Source of the DNA: Stenotrophomonas maltophilia
Lineage (GTDB): Bacteria; Pseudomonadota; Gammaproteobacteria; Xanthomonadales; Xanthomonadaceae
Reading direction: 5' to 3'
Assembly (NCBI GenBank): GCA_002386405.1
Contig: DGIP01000316.1
Span: 1-5,984 of the forward strand
DNA: 5,984 bases
Under the pieces are notes generated by a model, which saw nothing but the letters and a program-made list of their open reading frames with translations, made no database searches and was not told the DNA's origin. Made by a program: the position numbers and the translations under genes. Shown piece after piece: positions 1 through 5,927 of this stretch; the stretch's first letter is position 1; each line of letters begins with the position of its first letter.

Positions 1-471
1 CTCGACCATGGCGCGTGGGTGCCGCTGCGCCTGCTCTACCCGCAGGCCGACATTCCGGTGGTGCCGCTGGCGCTGCAGCCGCTGCAGGGCCCGGCCCACC
101 AGTTCGCGCTGGGCCGCGCACTGGCACCGCTGCGCGAGCAGGGTGTGCTGCTGGTCGGCTCGGGCAGCATCACCCACAACCTGCACGACTTCCGCGAGTA
201 CCAGCGCGGCGGCGAAGCGCCCTATGTGCGCCCCTTCATCGAATGGGTGGAGCAGCGCCTGCAGGCCAACGACAGTGCCGCACTGCTCGATTACCGCCGC
301 CAGGCGCCGTATGCCGAACGCGCGCACCCCACCGACGAGCACTTCCAGCCGCTGCATTTCGCCCTTGGTGCGGCCGGCGGTGACGTGCTGGGTGCGCAGC
401 GCATCGATGCCGGTATCGATGCAGGCATGCTGGCGATGGACATCTACCGCTTCGACGGCGAGGCGGCCTGA
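1..471 (+). CDS. ygiD: DODA-type extradiol ring-opening dioxygenase (YgiD-like), 3' part only
   Basis: The reading frame is open from base 1 to the TGA at 469-471 and gives 156 residues. The family is usually about 260 residues, so roughly the first 100 lie outside the window. Family members are cytosolic metal-dependent dioxygenases of the LigB fold that cleave catechol-type rings; E. coli YgiD acts on DOPA in vitro, but the natural substrate is unclear. Visible hallmarks are the DHGAWVPL segment at visible residues 2-9 with a conserved His, the PVVPLALQ strand at 19-26, GSGSITHNLHDF at 52-63 with the conserved His-Asn pair, and HPTDEHFQPLHFALGAA at 109-125 with its conserved histidines. An internal ATG at 19 is not the true start because the DHG motif lies before it. 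A fully intact C-terminus and no frameshift argue for a functional gene. It is in the same direction as the antiporter gene, but the 67-bp gap and hairpin make co-transcription uncertain. The family call is firm; the substrate is inferred only. Confidence 0.9.
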   Translation, partial: LDHGAWVPLRLLYPQADIPVVPLALQPLQGPAHQFALGRALAPLREQGVLLVGSGSITHNLHDFREYQRGGEAPYVRPFIEWVEQRLQANDSAALLDYRRQAPYAERAHPTDEHFQPLHFALGAAGGDVLGAQRIDAGIDAGMLAMDIYRFDGEAA

Positions 472-514
472 GTTCGCCGTTGTAGGGCGCGGTTCGGGGT
501 GGGTGTGGTAATTT

Positions 515-535
515 TTTTCCAGGCTCTCTGGAAAA
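515..535. promoter_or_regulatory. Perfect inverted repeat at the antiporter gene start
   Basis: TTTTCCAG (515-522) and CTGGAAAA (528-535) are exact reverse complements separated by five bases (GCTCT). The element sits within the 67-bp gap and ends three bases before the ATG at 539. In RNA it would form an 8-bp stem covering the only purine stretch (CTGGAAAA) that could act as a weak ribosome binding site. In DNA it could equally be an operator. It is an unlikely terminator for the upstream gene on the + strand, because no T-run follows the stem; the T-run precedes it. The symmetry is seen directly; any regulatory role is inferred. Confidence 0.5.
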
Positions 536-538
536 TGC

Positions 539-2182
539 ATGCACACGATTGAAGTCGTCCTGGCGATGCTGGTGGCGGTGGTCGCCAGCGGCTACCTGGT
601 CCGCGTACTGCCGTTGTCGCTGCCGCTGCCACTGGTGCAGATCGGCCTGGGTGCGGTGATTGCGGGCGTATTCAACCGTGGCCATGCGCTGGAACCGGAG
701 ATGTTCTTCCTGCTGTTCCTGCCGCCGCTGCTGTTCCTGGATGGCTGGCGCATTCCCAAACAGGGCCTGTTCCGCGACAAGGGCGTGATCCTGGAGCTGG
801 CGTTCGGGCTGGTGGTGTTCACCGTGATCGGCGCCGGCCTGCTGATCCACTGGATGATTCCGGTGATGCCGTTGGCGGTGGCGTTCGCGCTGGCGGCGAT
901 CATTTCGCCGACCGACCCGGTGGCGGTGAGTTCGATTGCGTCGCGCGCACCGATTCCCAAGCGGCTGATGCACATCCTGGAAGGCGAATCGCTGTTGAAC
1001 GATGCGTCCGGCCTGGTCTGCTTCCGCTTCGCGGTGGCGGCGGTGATGACCGGCTCGTTCTCGCTGGCCACCGCCTCGGTGACCTTCCTGTGGGTGGCGG
1101 TGGCCGGCCTGGCGATCGGCGTGGCGGTGACGCTGGGCGTCTCGACCTTCCAGCGCTGGCTGTGGCGGCGCTTCGGCGAAGAGCCGGGCGCGGCGCTGCT
1201 GGTGAACCTGCTGATTCCGTTCGCGGCCTACCTGCTGGCCGAAGAAGCCAACGCCTCGGGCATCCTCTCGGCGGTGGCCGCCGGCATCACCATGAGCTAC
1301 GTGGAACTCACCGGCCGCGTGTCGGGCAGCATGCGCGTGCAGCGCATGGCAGTGTGGAACATGCTGCAGTTCTCCTTCAACGGCATCATGTTCGTGCTGC
1401 TGGGCGAGCAGCTGCCGGGCATCGTGGACCGCGCCATGACCACGGTGAGCGAGAGCGGGCACCAGAGTGCGTGGTGGCTGCTGGTGTACGTAGTGGTGAT
1501 CAACCTGGCGCTGGTGCTGCTGCGCCTGGCCTGGGTGTGGCTGTCGCTGCGCTGGAGCGTGCTGCGTGCGAAGCACCGCGGTGAAGCGCGGCAGGGCACC
1601 TCGTGGCGGATCGTGGTGGCCACCTCGGTGGCCGGCGTGCGCGGTGCGATCACGCTGGCCGGTGTGCTGACCCTGCCATTGTTCCTGCCCGATGGCAGTG
1701 CCTTCCCGGCGCGCGACCTGGTGATCTTCCTGGCGGCGGCGGTGATCCTGGTGTCGCTGGTGGGTGCCAGCGTTGCGCTGCCGCGCCTGCTCAAGGGGCT
1801 GGAACTGCCGGCCGATTCGGGCGAGCGCAAGGAAGAAGACCTGGCAAGGCGGCTGGCCTCGAAGGCGGCGCTGGCCGGGGTGGAGCGCATGCGCCAGCAG
1901 CTGGTGCAGAACCAGACCACCGACAACGTGCAGCTGTACAACGATGCGGCCTCACGGGTGAGCCTGCTGTACCAGCGCAACCTGGAAAAAGACCAGGGCC
2001 CGGATGCGGACCCGGAGAAGGTGCAGCGCATGGAGCAGGGCTACCGCCAGCTGCGCAGTGCCGGGCTGACTGCCGAACGCGAGGAGCTGTTCCGCTTGAC
2101 CCGGCGCGGGCGGATCTCCGACGAGATCTCGCGCAAGCTGATCCGCAACCTGGACCTGCTGGAAACGCGGCAACGGGATTGA
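539..2182 (+). CDS. Na+/H+ antiporter, CPA1 family (NhaP/YjcE-like)
   Basis: The product is a 547-residue inner-membrane exchanger expected to swap protons for Na+ (possibly K+) and so contribute to pH and salt homeostasis. About a dozen hydrophobic segments fill residues 1-418. CPA1 signatures are visible: FLLFLPPLLFLDGW (57-70), SPTDPVAVSSI (123-133), and EGESLLNDASG (148-158) with the paired Asn154-Asp155 that carries ion exchange in this family. GVRGAITLAGVLTLP starts near 366 and contains conserved Arg368. After the last membrane segment (about 394-418) there is a charged, probably helical cytosolic tail of some 130 residues, as in bacterial CPA1 proteins of TIGR00831 type. The ATG at 539 is chosen because the first hydrophobic helix begins at once (residues 5-20). 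Its ribosome binding site is poor and lies in an inverted repeat. Another ATG at 535 is out of frame and closes after five codons. The gene has no same-strand partner downstream. Ion specificity cannot be read from the sequence. Confidence 0.95.
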   Translation: MHTIEVVLAMLVAVVASGYLVRVLPLSLPLPLVQIGLGAVIAGVFNRGHALEPEMFFLLFLPPLLFLDGWRIPKQGLFRDKGVILELAFGLVVFTVIGAGLLIHWMIPVMPLAVAFALAAIISPTDPVAVSSIASRAPIPKRLMHILEGESLLNDASGLVCFRFAVAAVMTGSFSLATASVTFLWVAVAGLAIGVAVTLGVSTFQRWLWRRFGEEPGAALLVNLLIPFAAYLLAEEANASGILSAVAAGITMSYVELTGRVSGSMRVQRMAVWNMLQFSFNGIMFVLLGEQLPGIVDRAMTTVSESGHQSAWWLLVYVVVINLALVLLRLAWVWLSLRWSVLRAKHRGEARQGTSWRIVVATSVAGVRGAITLAGVLTLPLFLPDGSAFPARDLVIFLAAAVILVSLVGASVALPRLLKGLELPADSGERKEEDLARRLASKAALAGVERMRQQLVQNQTTDNVQLYNDAASRVSLLYQRNLEKDQGPDADPEKVQRMEQGYRQLRSAGLTAEREELFRLTRRGRISDEISRKLIRNLDLLETRQRD

Positions 2183-2207
2183 CGGCGCAGCCATCAATCC
2201 CGGGGAA

Positions 2208-2228
2208 CAACCGGCCGTGGGCCGGTTG
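2208..2228. terminator. Hairpin between convergent genes, probable bidirectional terminator
   Basis: CAACCGGCC (2208-2216) pairs perfectly with GGCCGGTTG (2220-2228) around a GTG loop, giving a 9-bp GC-rich stem. It begins 26 bp after the antiporter stop and ends 5 bp before the stop of the opposing DUF3297 gene, the usual place for a shared terminator. Neither side has a clear T-run, so it is not a textbook intrinsic terminator; it may instead block 3' exonucleases. Confidence 0.6.
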
Positions 2229-2233
2229 ACCGG

Positions 2234-2482
2234 TTATTCCGGCTTCTGATCCAGGTAGTACGCCACCACGGTGCCCTTGACCTTGATGGTCATCGGGTTG
2301 CCACGGCGGTCGCGGGCCTTGCCGGCCTGCACGCGGATCCAGCCTTCGCTGACCGAGTATTCCTCGACGTTGTCGCGCTCGACATCGTTGAAGCGGATGC
2401 CCACGCCGCGCTCCAGCGCCGCGGCATCGTGGAAGGGGCTGGCCGGGTTGATCGCCAGGTGGTCGGGAGGGGTATCGCTCAT
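2234..2482 (-). CDS. DUF3297 family small protein
   Basis: This encodes 82 residues starting MSDTPPDHLAIN. The DUF3297 pattern is clear across its whole length: SPFHDAAALERGVGIRFN near 15-32, NVEEYSVSEGWIRVQ near 37-51, and RGNPMTIKVKGTVVAYY near 60-76. The family consists of short soluble proteins of proteobacteria; some databases label them glutathione peroxidase-like, but there is no catalytic Cys here (the protein has no cysteine), so that name should not be trusted. No function is established. The start at 2482 is preferred because family members typically begin MSDTPP. An in-frame ATG two codons upstream (2488) would give MTMSDTPP, and neither has a good ribosome binding site. The frame stays open further upstream to 2989, but that part is antisense to another gene and does not resemble the family. 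The gene is divergent from the DUF6630-like gene and convergent with the antiporter gene. Confidence 0.9.
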   Translation of the reverse strand: MSDTPPDHLAINPASPFHDAAALERGVGIRFNDVERDNVEEYSVSEGWIRVQAGKARDRRGNPMTIKVKGTVVAYYLDQKPE

Positions 2483-2504
2483 GGTCATTGGATGCTGACA
2501 GCCA

Positions 2505-2551
2505 CCACGGCCATCTTCAGGCGCACAGGATAAACCGTATGGTGGCCGTGG
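2505..2551. promoter_or_regulatory. Spaced inverted repeat in a divergent promoter region
   Basis: CCACGGCCA (2505-2513) and TGGCCGTGG (2543-2551) are exact reverse complements 29 bp apart. Just outside and inside these arms, GCCACC (2501-2506) also matches GGTGGC (2541-2546). The pair lies within the 102 bp between two divergent start codons (2482 minus, 2585 plus). A weak -10-like TATGGT (2538-2543) for the + gene overlaps the right arm, with no good -35. A dimeric regulator site or a long-loop hairpin in the leader are both possible. The repeat is seen directly; its function is inference. Confidence 0.35.
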
Positions 2552-2584
2552 CAGAATGCCTGCCTGTCTCCAGGAATACCGGCC

Positions 2585-3127
2585 ATGCCCGACAACAGCG
2601 ACTATTTCGACTTCGAAGAAGACGAACGCGATTTCGACGAAGACGATTTCGAGGCCCGGATCTGGAACCTGTTCGTGCTGATCAACCCGGGCGACGAGGA
2701 ACTGGGCCTGCAGCAGTTCAACCGCTGGCGCGAGGCGCTGCTGGAGAACGGCGAGGAGATCGACGAGGAGGCCGACTGGTTGCCGCCGTTGATGACCGCC
2801 ATTGCCTGGCAGTCCGGCTTCGAGGTGGAGCGTGAGGACACCGATGCGCTGGTGTCGGCGGTGAACGAGCTTTCCGCGCGCTGGAACCTGCAGCTGGACT
2901 GGGGTGGCGACCTGGATGACGAGGATTTCGCCGCCCACATTGACGCGCCGCGGCTGATGGGCACCGCCTACGACCGCCTGCGCGAGCACAACTACTCGCT
3001 GTGGAGCGTGGATACCGGCAACGGCGGCCTGGCTGGCTGGATGGCGCTGCAGCGCGACGATGACGCCATGCTGGCGCTGTGTTCGCTGCTGGGGGTGGAA
3101 GTGCGGCCGGGGTCCGATCCGTTCTGA
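2585..3127 (+). CDS. Acidic DUF6630-like protein of unknown function
   Basis: This encodes 180 residues with no signal peptide or membrane segment, so it is probably cytosolic. The N-terminal 24 residues are extremely acidic (DYFDFEEDERDFDEDDFEAR) and look disordered. The rest reads as a folded domain: WNLFVLINPGDEELGLQQF near 27-45, a Trp-rich middle (WREALL, ADWLPPLMTAIAWQ), and a C-terminal half with HNYSLWSVDTGNGGLAGWMAL near 135-155. The LWxxDTGxxxxAGW signature resembles DUF6630 proteins; I assign this from memory of the pattern, so the family label is moderate. The ATG at 2585 has AGGA at 2572-2575 with nine bases of spacing, a usable ribosome binding site. No activity is known and no catalytic motif is obvious. 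It stands alone on its strand and ends 6 bp from the stop of the opposing DUF4031 gene. The coding call is strong; function is unknown. Confidence 0.85.
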   Translation: MPDNSDYFDFEEDERDFDEDDFEARIWNLFVLINPGDEELGLQQFNRWREALLENGEEIDEEADWLPPLMTAIAWQSGFEVEREDTDALVSAVNELSARWNLQLDWGGDLDDEDFAAHIDAPRLMGTAYDRLREHNYSLWSVDTGNGGLAGWMALQRDDDAMLALCSLLGVEVRPGSDPF

Positions 3128-3141
3128 CGGGGATTACCCCG
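3128..3141. terminator. Short GC hairpin at the convergent stop codons
   Basis: CGGGG (3128-3132) and CCCCG (3137-3141) flank ATTA. The left arm directly follows the TGA of the DUF6630-like gene, and the loop includes the stop of the opposing gene. Five pairs without a T-run is short for a terminator, so any such role is tentative, but there is no other candidate in the 6-bp intergenic space. Confidence 0.3.
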
Positions 3142-3409
3142 CGTATTGCGACCTGGCATTGGCGATGACGGCTTTCACCAGGTCCCGATCGGTGTGCCGG
3201 GAAATGGCGGTCGCGCCCAGGGCGATGGCCTGCAGGCGCAGCGGGGCGGGGACGTCGTAATGGGCGCCGCTGCGGCGGTTCTGGAATGCCCGCCGGGGAA
3301 TCCCGAGCTGCGCCGCCATGGCGTGCAGCTCGGGCAGGGTGTCGGCCATCAGATGCGCCCAGCGCTCGCCGCGCCAGGGGTGTACCGCATCGTCGATATA
3401 GACCGTCAC
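3134..3409 (-). CDS. DUF4031 domain protein
   Basis: This encodes 91 residues and is a single DUF4031 domain over its full length. The start MTVYIDDAVHPWRGERWAHL matches the family opening of an acidic DD pair followed by a conserved His. LMADTLPELHAMAAQLGIPRR (about 20-40), HYDVP (about 50-54), and a C-terminal basic stretch follow. Proteins of this family are small and cytosolic, with conserved His and Asp residues that hint at metal or nucleotide binding, but no activity is established. The start is a GTG at 3407-3409, chosen because the family begins directly with this strand; no Shine-Dalgarno is visible. It begins 14 bp after the stop of the upstream minus-strand gene, so translational coupling in a two-gene transcript is likely. 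It ends head-on with the DUF6630-like gene, 6 bp away. Confidence 0.9.
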   Translation of the reverse strand: MTVYIDDAVHPWRGERWAHLMADTLPELHAMAAQLGIPRRAFQNRRSGAHYDVPAPLRLQAIALGATAISRHTDRDLVKAVIANARSQYAG

Positions 3410-3423
3410 CGGGTGGCCGTGGC

Positions 3424-3939
3424 TCAGGCCTGCGGCTTGTCGTCGCTGGCGGCCGGGGTGGCCTCGGCGGCGTCGGCAGCCGGTTCGGCGGCCGGGGCGT
3501 CTTCGGCGGCGGTGTCAGCGTCGTCGCCTTCTTCGCCTTCTTCGCCTTCCACGCCTTCCACGCCTTCGAACTCGGAGACCAGCTGGCCCAGGTACTCGTC
3601 GGCGGTCTTGCCTTCATCGGCGGCCAGGTCGTCGATCAGCTGCTGCAGCTGGGTCGAGTATTCCAGGGTGACCTTGCGGCCTTCCTTCTCCTGGACATTG
3701 GAGAGGTGCTTGAGCATGGCCAGCATCGGCACCGGGTTGTCGGCGTTGCCCATGGTCTGGCCGCCAATGGCCAGCAGCCATTCGGTGCCCTGCAGGCCGA
3801 TCGCAGCGACGACCTGGCCTTCTTCGTTGGTCAGCACGGCGTGGTTCTGGACCGGCTGCTGGGCGTTGAGGCGGTTGATCGGGCGCTTGGGCTGGAGCTT
3901 CTTGCGCTTGTCGCGCTTGGCCTTGGACTGCTTGGACAT
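3424..3939 (-). CDS. Unrecognised protein, basic N-terminus and acidic C-terminal tail
   Basis: This encodes 171 residues that I do not assign to a family. Residues 1-20 carry ten Lys/Arg and no strong hydrophobic stretch, so this is not a signal peptide. Residues 30-120 look folded, with VLTNEEGQVVAAIGLQGTEWLLAIGG (about 35-60) suggesting a beta sheet, then helices around 71-84 and 91-121. Residues 122-171 are low complexity: 18 Asp/Glu, many Ala, one Lys, and a repeated E-G pattern at 125-138. The ATG at 3939 is preferred over an in-frame ATG at 3972. The longer start would place the first codon across a likely -10 box, and MSKQSKAKRDKRKK is a natural cytosolic beginning. No Shine-Dalgarno is visible before 3939; the preceding bases are pyrimidine-rich. 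The gene follows motB on the same strand after a GTAG repeat and is probably co-transcribed with the DUF4031 gene. A nucleic-acid or ribosome-associated role would fit the charge pattern but is speculation. Confidence 0.85.
   Translation of the reverse strand: MSKQSKAKRDKRKKLQPKRPINRLNAQQPVQNHAVLTNEEGQVVAAIGLQGTEWLLAIGGQTMGNADNPVPMLAMLKHLSNVQEKEGRKVTLEYSTQLQQLIDDLAADEGKTADEYLGQLVSEFEGVEGVEGEEGEEGDDADTAAEDAPAAEPAADAAEATPAASDDKPQA
3526..3570. repeat. Five 9-bp tandem repeats inside a coding region
   Basis: Five consecutive 9-bp units begin with GCCTTC on the + strand: two GCCTTCTTC (3526-3543), two GCCTTCCAC (3544-3561) and GCCTTCGAA (3562-3570). On the minus strand they encode the FEG-VEG-VEG-EEG-EEG run of the unrecognised 171-residue protein. 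Because the unit is a multiple of three, changes in copy number would lengthen or shorten the acidic tail without breaking the frame. Confidence 0.85.
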
Positions 3940-3970
3940 GGAATCGTCTGTCTGGAGGGGAAAGACCCCC

Positions 3971-3976
3971 ATTGTA
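3971..3976 (-). promoter_or_regulatory. Possible -10 box for the 171-residue gene
   Basis: Read on the minus strand, this is TACAAT, five of six matches to TATAAT. It lies 31 bp before the ATG at 3939 and directly after the GTAG repeat that closes the motB region. No good -35 hexamer is found 16-18 bp upstream. If it is real, the transcript would start near 3963, which excludes the alternative start at 3972. Confidence 0.3.
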
Positions 3977-3978
3977 AT

Positions 3979-4010
3979 CCGGTAGGTGACGACCGTTGGT
4001 CGTTACCCCC
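3979..4010. repeat. GTAG-headed palindromic repeat (SMAG/REP type) after motB
   Basis: The element reads CCGGTAGGTGACGACCGTTGG from 3979 and continues TCGTTACCCCC. GGTGACGACC (3985-3994) pairs with GGTCGTTACC (3998-4007) around a GTT loop, a 10-bp stem with one G-T pair, headed by GGTAG at 3981-3985. This is the architecture of the GTAG/SMAG repeats abundant in Stenotrophomonas maltophilia. It lies 9 bp after the motB stop (minus strand), where such elements commonly stabilise or terminate the upstream transcript. A near-identical copy begins before motA at 5964. Confidence 0.75.
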
Positions 4011-4019
4011 GGAACCGCC

Positions 4020-5003
4020 TCAGGGCGAGGCGGAGGCGGGAGGCGCGGCCGGCGCCAGGGCCGGAACCGGCGCACCCTGGGTCGCCTGGATGTCGGCGTC
4101 CTGGGCGGTCGGCGACAGCGCCACTTCCTGGCCCGAACCGGCCAGCGCGGCGGCTTCGGCGGCCTTGGTCATCACCACGATGCTGATGCGGCGGTTGATC
4201 GGGTTGTCCGGCTGGGTCTTGTCGAACAGCACCGACGAGGACAGGCCGACCACGCGGGTGACCTTGTCATCGGCCATGCCGCCATCGAGCAGCGCACGCC
4301 GGGCGGCATTGGCGCGGTCGGCGCTGAGCTCCCAGTTGCTGTAGCCGTGGGCGGCGTTGTACGCGGTGATGTCGGTGTGGCCGGTGATGCTGATCCGGTT
4401 CGGCACGTGGTTGATGAACTGCGAGAGCTCGCGAAGGATGTCGCGGGTGTAGGTCTTCAGCGCCGCGCTGCCCATGTCGAACATCGGCCGGTTCTGCTTG
4501 TCCACGATCTGGATGCGCAGGCCTTCCGGGGTCAGGTCCAGCAGCAGCTGGTCCTTGAACGGTTCCAGCGCCTGGCTCTTGCTGATTGCTTCTTCCAGTT
4601 CCTGCTTGAGCACTTCCAGCTGCTTCTTCTCGCGCTCGCGCTCGTCTTCCTGCGGCACCGGGCGCTCGGCCTGCTGGTTCTGGAAGGGGTCGTTGCTGTT
4701 GCCGCGCGAGACATCGGTGGCGCCGCCCAGCTTGATCATCGAGGTGCTGGCGCCACCCGGGCCGGCCATGCCCGGGGCGGGCGTGGAGCTCTGCCCGCTG
4801 AGCGGGCTGGGGTTGCGGAAGTACTCGGAAATGGCGGCGCGCTCGGGCTTGGTGGTGGCCGCCATCAGCCACAGCACCAGGAAGAACGCCATCATGGCGG
4901 TCACGAAGTCGGCGTAGGCCACCTTCCAGGCGCCGCCGTGATGGGCGGCGTGGCCGCCCTTCTTGACCCGGCGGACGATGACGGTGGGTTTGTTCTCGGC
5001 CAT
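4020..5003 (-). CDS. motB: Flagellar motor stator protein MotB
   Basis: MotB is 327 residues, anchored in the inner membrane with its C-terminal domain bound to peptidoglycan; with MotA it forms the proton-driven stator that turns the flagellar rotor. A short basic cytosolic head precedes the single membrane helix at about 28-50 (WKVAYADFVTAMMAFFLVLWLM). Asp32 falls exactly at the proton-binding Asp32 of E. coli MotB. A plug-like amphipathic segment follows (about 53-64), then a Gly/Ser/Pro-rich linker and a charged, probably coiled-coil stretch (119-147). The OmpA-like domain spans about 155-280, with TGHTD (207-211), LSADRANAARR (226-236) and NPINRRISIVV (267-277). The last 45 or so residues form an Ala/Pro-rich tail beyond the OmpA fold. 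The ATG at 5003 has AAGG formed partly by the motA stop codon, 7 bases upstream, so the two are translationally coupled. An Asp-type pore and MotA-like partner favour protons over sodium as the driving ion. Confidence 0.97.
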   Translation of the reverse strand: MAENKPTVIVRRVKKGGHAAHHGGAWKVAYADFVTAMMAFFLVLWLMAATTKPERAAISEYFRNPSPLSGQSSTPAPGMAGPGGASTSMIKLGGATDVSRGNSNDPFQNQQAERPVPQEDEREREKKQLEVLKQELEEAISKSQALEPFKDQLLLDLTPEGLRIQIVDKQNRPMFDMGSAALKTYTRDILRELSQFINHVPNRISITGHTDITAYNAAHGYSNWELSADRANAARRALLDGGMADDKVTRVVGLSSSVLFDKTQPDNPINRRISIVVMTKAAEAAALAGSGQEVALSPTAQDADIQATQGAPVPALAPAAPPASASP

Positions 5004-5012
5004 GGCGGTGCC

Positions 5013-5867
5013 TTACTTGACCGTTTTCAGGTGCGCTTCGAATTCGCTGAAGCCCGGGCGCACGTTCGACGGCAGGGTCTTGCGGGCGAACTCCAGCGCG
5101 ATCTTCGGGTTGTAGCCGCGCAGGCAGGCCAGCAGGGCGGTCTTGACCGATTCATAGATGCGGCTGTCCTGCTCCGCGCGCGCTTCGACCGCAGCGGCCA
5201 GCGGGCTGACGAAGCCGTAGGCCAACAGGATGCCCAGGAACGTACCGACCAGCGCGCCGGCCACGTGCGCACCCACTTCCTCGATGGCGCCGCCGATCGA
5301 CCCCATGGTGATCACGATGCCCAGCACGGCGGCCACGATGCCGAAGCCGGGCAGGCCGTCGGAGACCTTGTTGAGCGCCGCCGAAGGCTGCATCGCTTCG
5401 GCATGGTGCTTTTCCAGCTCCATTTCCAGCAGCGGTTCCAGCTCGTGCGGTTCGATGTTGCTGCCGATCATCAGGCGCAGGCAGTCGGTCATGAAGTCCA
5501 CCAGGTGGTGGTCGGCCTGCACCTTGGGATAGTTGGCGAAGATGGCGCTGTCGGCCGGGCGCTCGACATGGTCTTCCAGCGCCATGAAGCCTTCACGGCG
5601 GGCCTTGTTGAGCAGTTCGTAGAGCAGGCTCAGGACATCGATGTAGTCCTGCTGCTTGTAGCGCGGGCCCTTGAACACGCCCACGGAGGCCTGCAGGGTC
5701 TGCTTGACGGTCTTGATCGGGGTGCCGACCAGGAACGCGCCCAGCGCCGCGCCACCGATGATGACCAGCTCATAGGGCTGCCACAGCGCGCCGAGCTTGC
5801 CGTGCGCGCCGACATAGCCGCCGAGCACGCTGAGGATGACGATCAGGAAGCCAACAATGATGAGCAT
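5013..5867 (-). CDS. motA: Flagellar motor stator protein MotA
   Basis: MotA is 284 residues and is the multi-pass stator subunit that surrounds MotB, conducts protons and pushes on the FliG ring. Hydrophobic helices are at about 1-21 and 32-48, then a large cytosolic loop, then helices at about 173-193 and 201-222. Key residues align with E. coli MotA even in number: Arg90 and Glu98 in the loop (ARREGFMALEDHVE), which contact FliG, and Pro173 (LPGFGIVAAVLG) and Pro222 (YGFVSPLA), which are needed for torque. The C-terminal segment GYNPKIALEFARKTLPS is also typical. The ATG at 5867 begins right at the first membrane helix and fits the usual length; the preceding bases are C-rich with no visible Shine-Dalgarno. 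It is first in the motAB operon, with 9 bp to motB. I see no convincing sigma-28 flagellar promoter in the 117 bp upstream that the window contains. Confidence 0.97.
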   Translation of the reverse strand: MLIIVGFLIVILSVLGGYVGAHGKLGALWQPYELVIIGGAALGAFLVGTPIKTVKQTLQASVGVFKGPRYKQQDYIDVLSLLYELLNKARREGFMALEDHVERPADSAIFANYPKVQADHHLVDFMTDCLRLMIGSNIEPHELEPLLEMELEKHHAEAMQPSAALNKVSDGLPGFGIVAAVLGIVITMGSIGGAIEEVGAHVAGALVGTFLGILLAYGFVSPLAAAVEARAEQDSRIYESVKTALLACLRGYNPKIALEFARKTLPSNVRPGFSEFEAHLKTVK

Positions 5868-5927
5868 GGGGCGGGCGCGGCGGTGGGGATATCACCATGT
5901 CGGCCTGGCGCGCGCATTCTGAAGGGG

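Noticed and set aside
480..505. GTAG at 482-485 after the dioxygenase gene, possible third GTAG repeat
   Set aside because: The following bases do not form a matching stem and do not resemble the two copies at 3979 and 5964.
480..512. Possible promoter (TTGTAG and GGTAAT) for the antiporter gene
   Set aside because: The spacing is 21 bp and the -10 match is poor, so it is not supportable.
236..1576. 446-residue minus-strand open frame
   Set aside because: It is antisense to the antiporter gene and to the end of the dioxygenase gene. The translation is His/Gln/Arg-rich with no domain, typical of a high-GC shadow.
2489..2989. N-terminal extension of the DUF3297 frame up to 2989
   Set aside because: The extra 167 residues are antisense to the DUF6630-like gene, cross the divergent promoter region and do not resemble the family, which starts at MSDTPP.
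3286..4344. 352-residue + strand frame with repeated FAFFAFHAFHAF
   Set aside because: The striking repeat is the 9-bp tandem repeat read on the wrong strand; the minus-strand gene explains it.
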